A stretch of 64,000 nt of DNA, from NCBI RefSeq assembly GCF_003864335.1, contig NZ_BEXA01000002.1, forward strand, positions 310,001 to 374,000, given 5' to 3'. The notes beneath the pieces were generated by a model, which saw only the letters and a list, made by a program, of their open reading frames with translations, made no database searches and had not been told where the DNA came from. The position numbers and the translations under genes are program-made. Origin of the DNA: Lentilactobacillus kosonis. Its GTDB lineage: Bacteria; Bacillota; Bacilli; Lactobacillales; Lactobacillaceae. Position 1 is the stretch's first letter. The number at the start of each line of letters is the position of its first letter. Below, piece by piece: positions 63,832 through 64,000 of the stretch.

Positions 63832-64000
63832 TTAATCCCTATCTTTTAAAATGATTTTTCCATCTTCTTGGGTGATCAACCGTTCCTTTAACAAATGCCC
63901 TAGTGCCCGTTTGAAGGCACCCTTACTGATGCCAAAGAAAGTTTTAATTGATTCAGGCTCACTCTTATCAGAATATGGTAATTCTCCATTGGTGCTGTGT
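63832..64000 (-). CDS. cvfB: CvfB-like S1 RNA-binding protein (C-terminal end only)
   Basis: The last 55 codons of a minus-strand gene that enters from the right edge. It encodes GELPYSDKSEPESIKTFFG, SKGAFKRALGHLLKE and ends ILKDRD, matching the winged-helix C-terminus of the CvfB/YitL S1-domain family, which affects virulence-factor expression in staphylococci. It ends just before the xerD start. Identity rests on a short segment. Confidence 0.7.
   Translation of the reverse strand, partial: HSTNGELPYSDKSEPESIKTFFGISKGAFKRALGHLLKERLITQEDGKIILKDRD

Overview
This AT-rich window is chromosomal core DNA from a low-GC Gram-positive coccus or rod of the Lactobacillaceae (Lactobacillus sensu lato or Pediococcus; the genus cannot be fixed from the window). 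The evidence is the complete mevalonate operon, the gene orders dinG-ypmB-aspB-asnS-dnaD, recU-PBP1A opposite ypsA-gpsB-rnpB-rlmL, xerD-ribT-scpA-scpB-rluB and cmk-rpsA-der-hup, an RNase P RNA of Bacillus type, strong AGGAGG ribosome binding sites, and ECF-type vitamin transporters. No phage, insertion sequence, CRISPR array, tRNA or rRNA operon was recognised.

Layout. 1-39 is the start of an unknown minus-strand gene and 40-971 is a gene-poor AT-rich stretch. 972-4324 (minus) holds a quinone-oxidoreductase-like enzyme, the folate S component folT behind a tetrahydrofolate riboswitch, a DegV protein and a MarR regulator. rqcH (plus) follows. 6165-13390 (minus) holds carB-like, carA-like, pyrR, rluD, lspA and fhs. 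13402-17949 holds ebsA, an RNase H-like gene, an FAD oxidoreductase, rlmL, rnpB, gpsB and ypsA. 18072-21139 (plus) is recU-PBP1A. 21210-27883 (minus) is dinG-ypmB-aspB-asnS-dnaD. 28046-32138 (plus) is mvk-mvaD-pmk-fni. 32194-44431 holds an RNA methyltransferase, a HAD phosphatase, glpK, a tautomerase, a C69 dipeptidase, topA-dprA-rnhB-rbgA, yozE, ypmS and ypmR. 44529-50059 (minus) is cca, an ABC-F ATPase, thyA, folA and a second DegV. yitT is plus. 51153-64000 (minus) runs cvfB-xerD-ribT-scpA-scpB-rluB, then ribU behind an FMN riboswitch, then ypbB-recQ-ypbE-cmk-rpsA, der, hup and a TPR gene.

Two things stand out. First, the pyrR-linked carA/carB pair has clean reading frames, but the encoded proteins have lost the residues that make carbamoyl phosphate synthetase work: the glutaminase Cys and His in CarA, and the metal-binding Glu/Asn and ATP-grasp glycine loop in CarB, which is also about 220 residues short. 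The family is being kept as something other than a CPSase, perhaps a ligand-sensing or regulatory partner of PyrR. Second, 25 genes, many of them essential (asnS, rpsA, der, topA, rbgA, fhs), carry 39 single-base indels, almost all in homopolymer runs. Undoing them restores family-typical lengths every time, so they are best read as sequencing or assembly errors rather than gene decay. Coordinates below span the whole restored gene in each case.

Functionally the window covers folate/thymidylate metabolism (folT, fhs, folA, thyA), riboflavin uptake (ribU), isoprenoid precursors, chromosome segregation and recombination (xerD, scpAB, recU, recQ, dprA, topA, hup, dnaD, dinG), ribosome assembly and translation quality control (der, rbgA, rqcH, rlmL, rluB, rluD, ABC-F, rpsA, asnS, cca) and the cell envelope (PBP1A, gpsB, lspA, ebsA).
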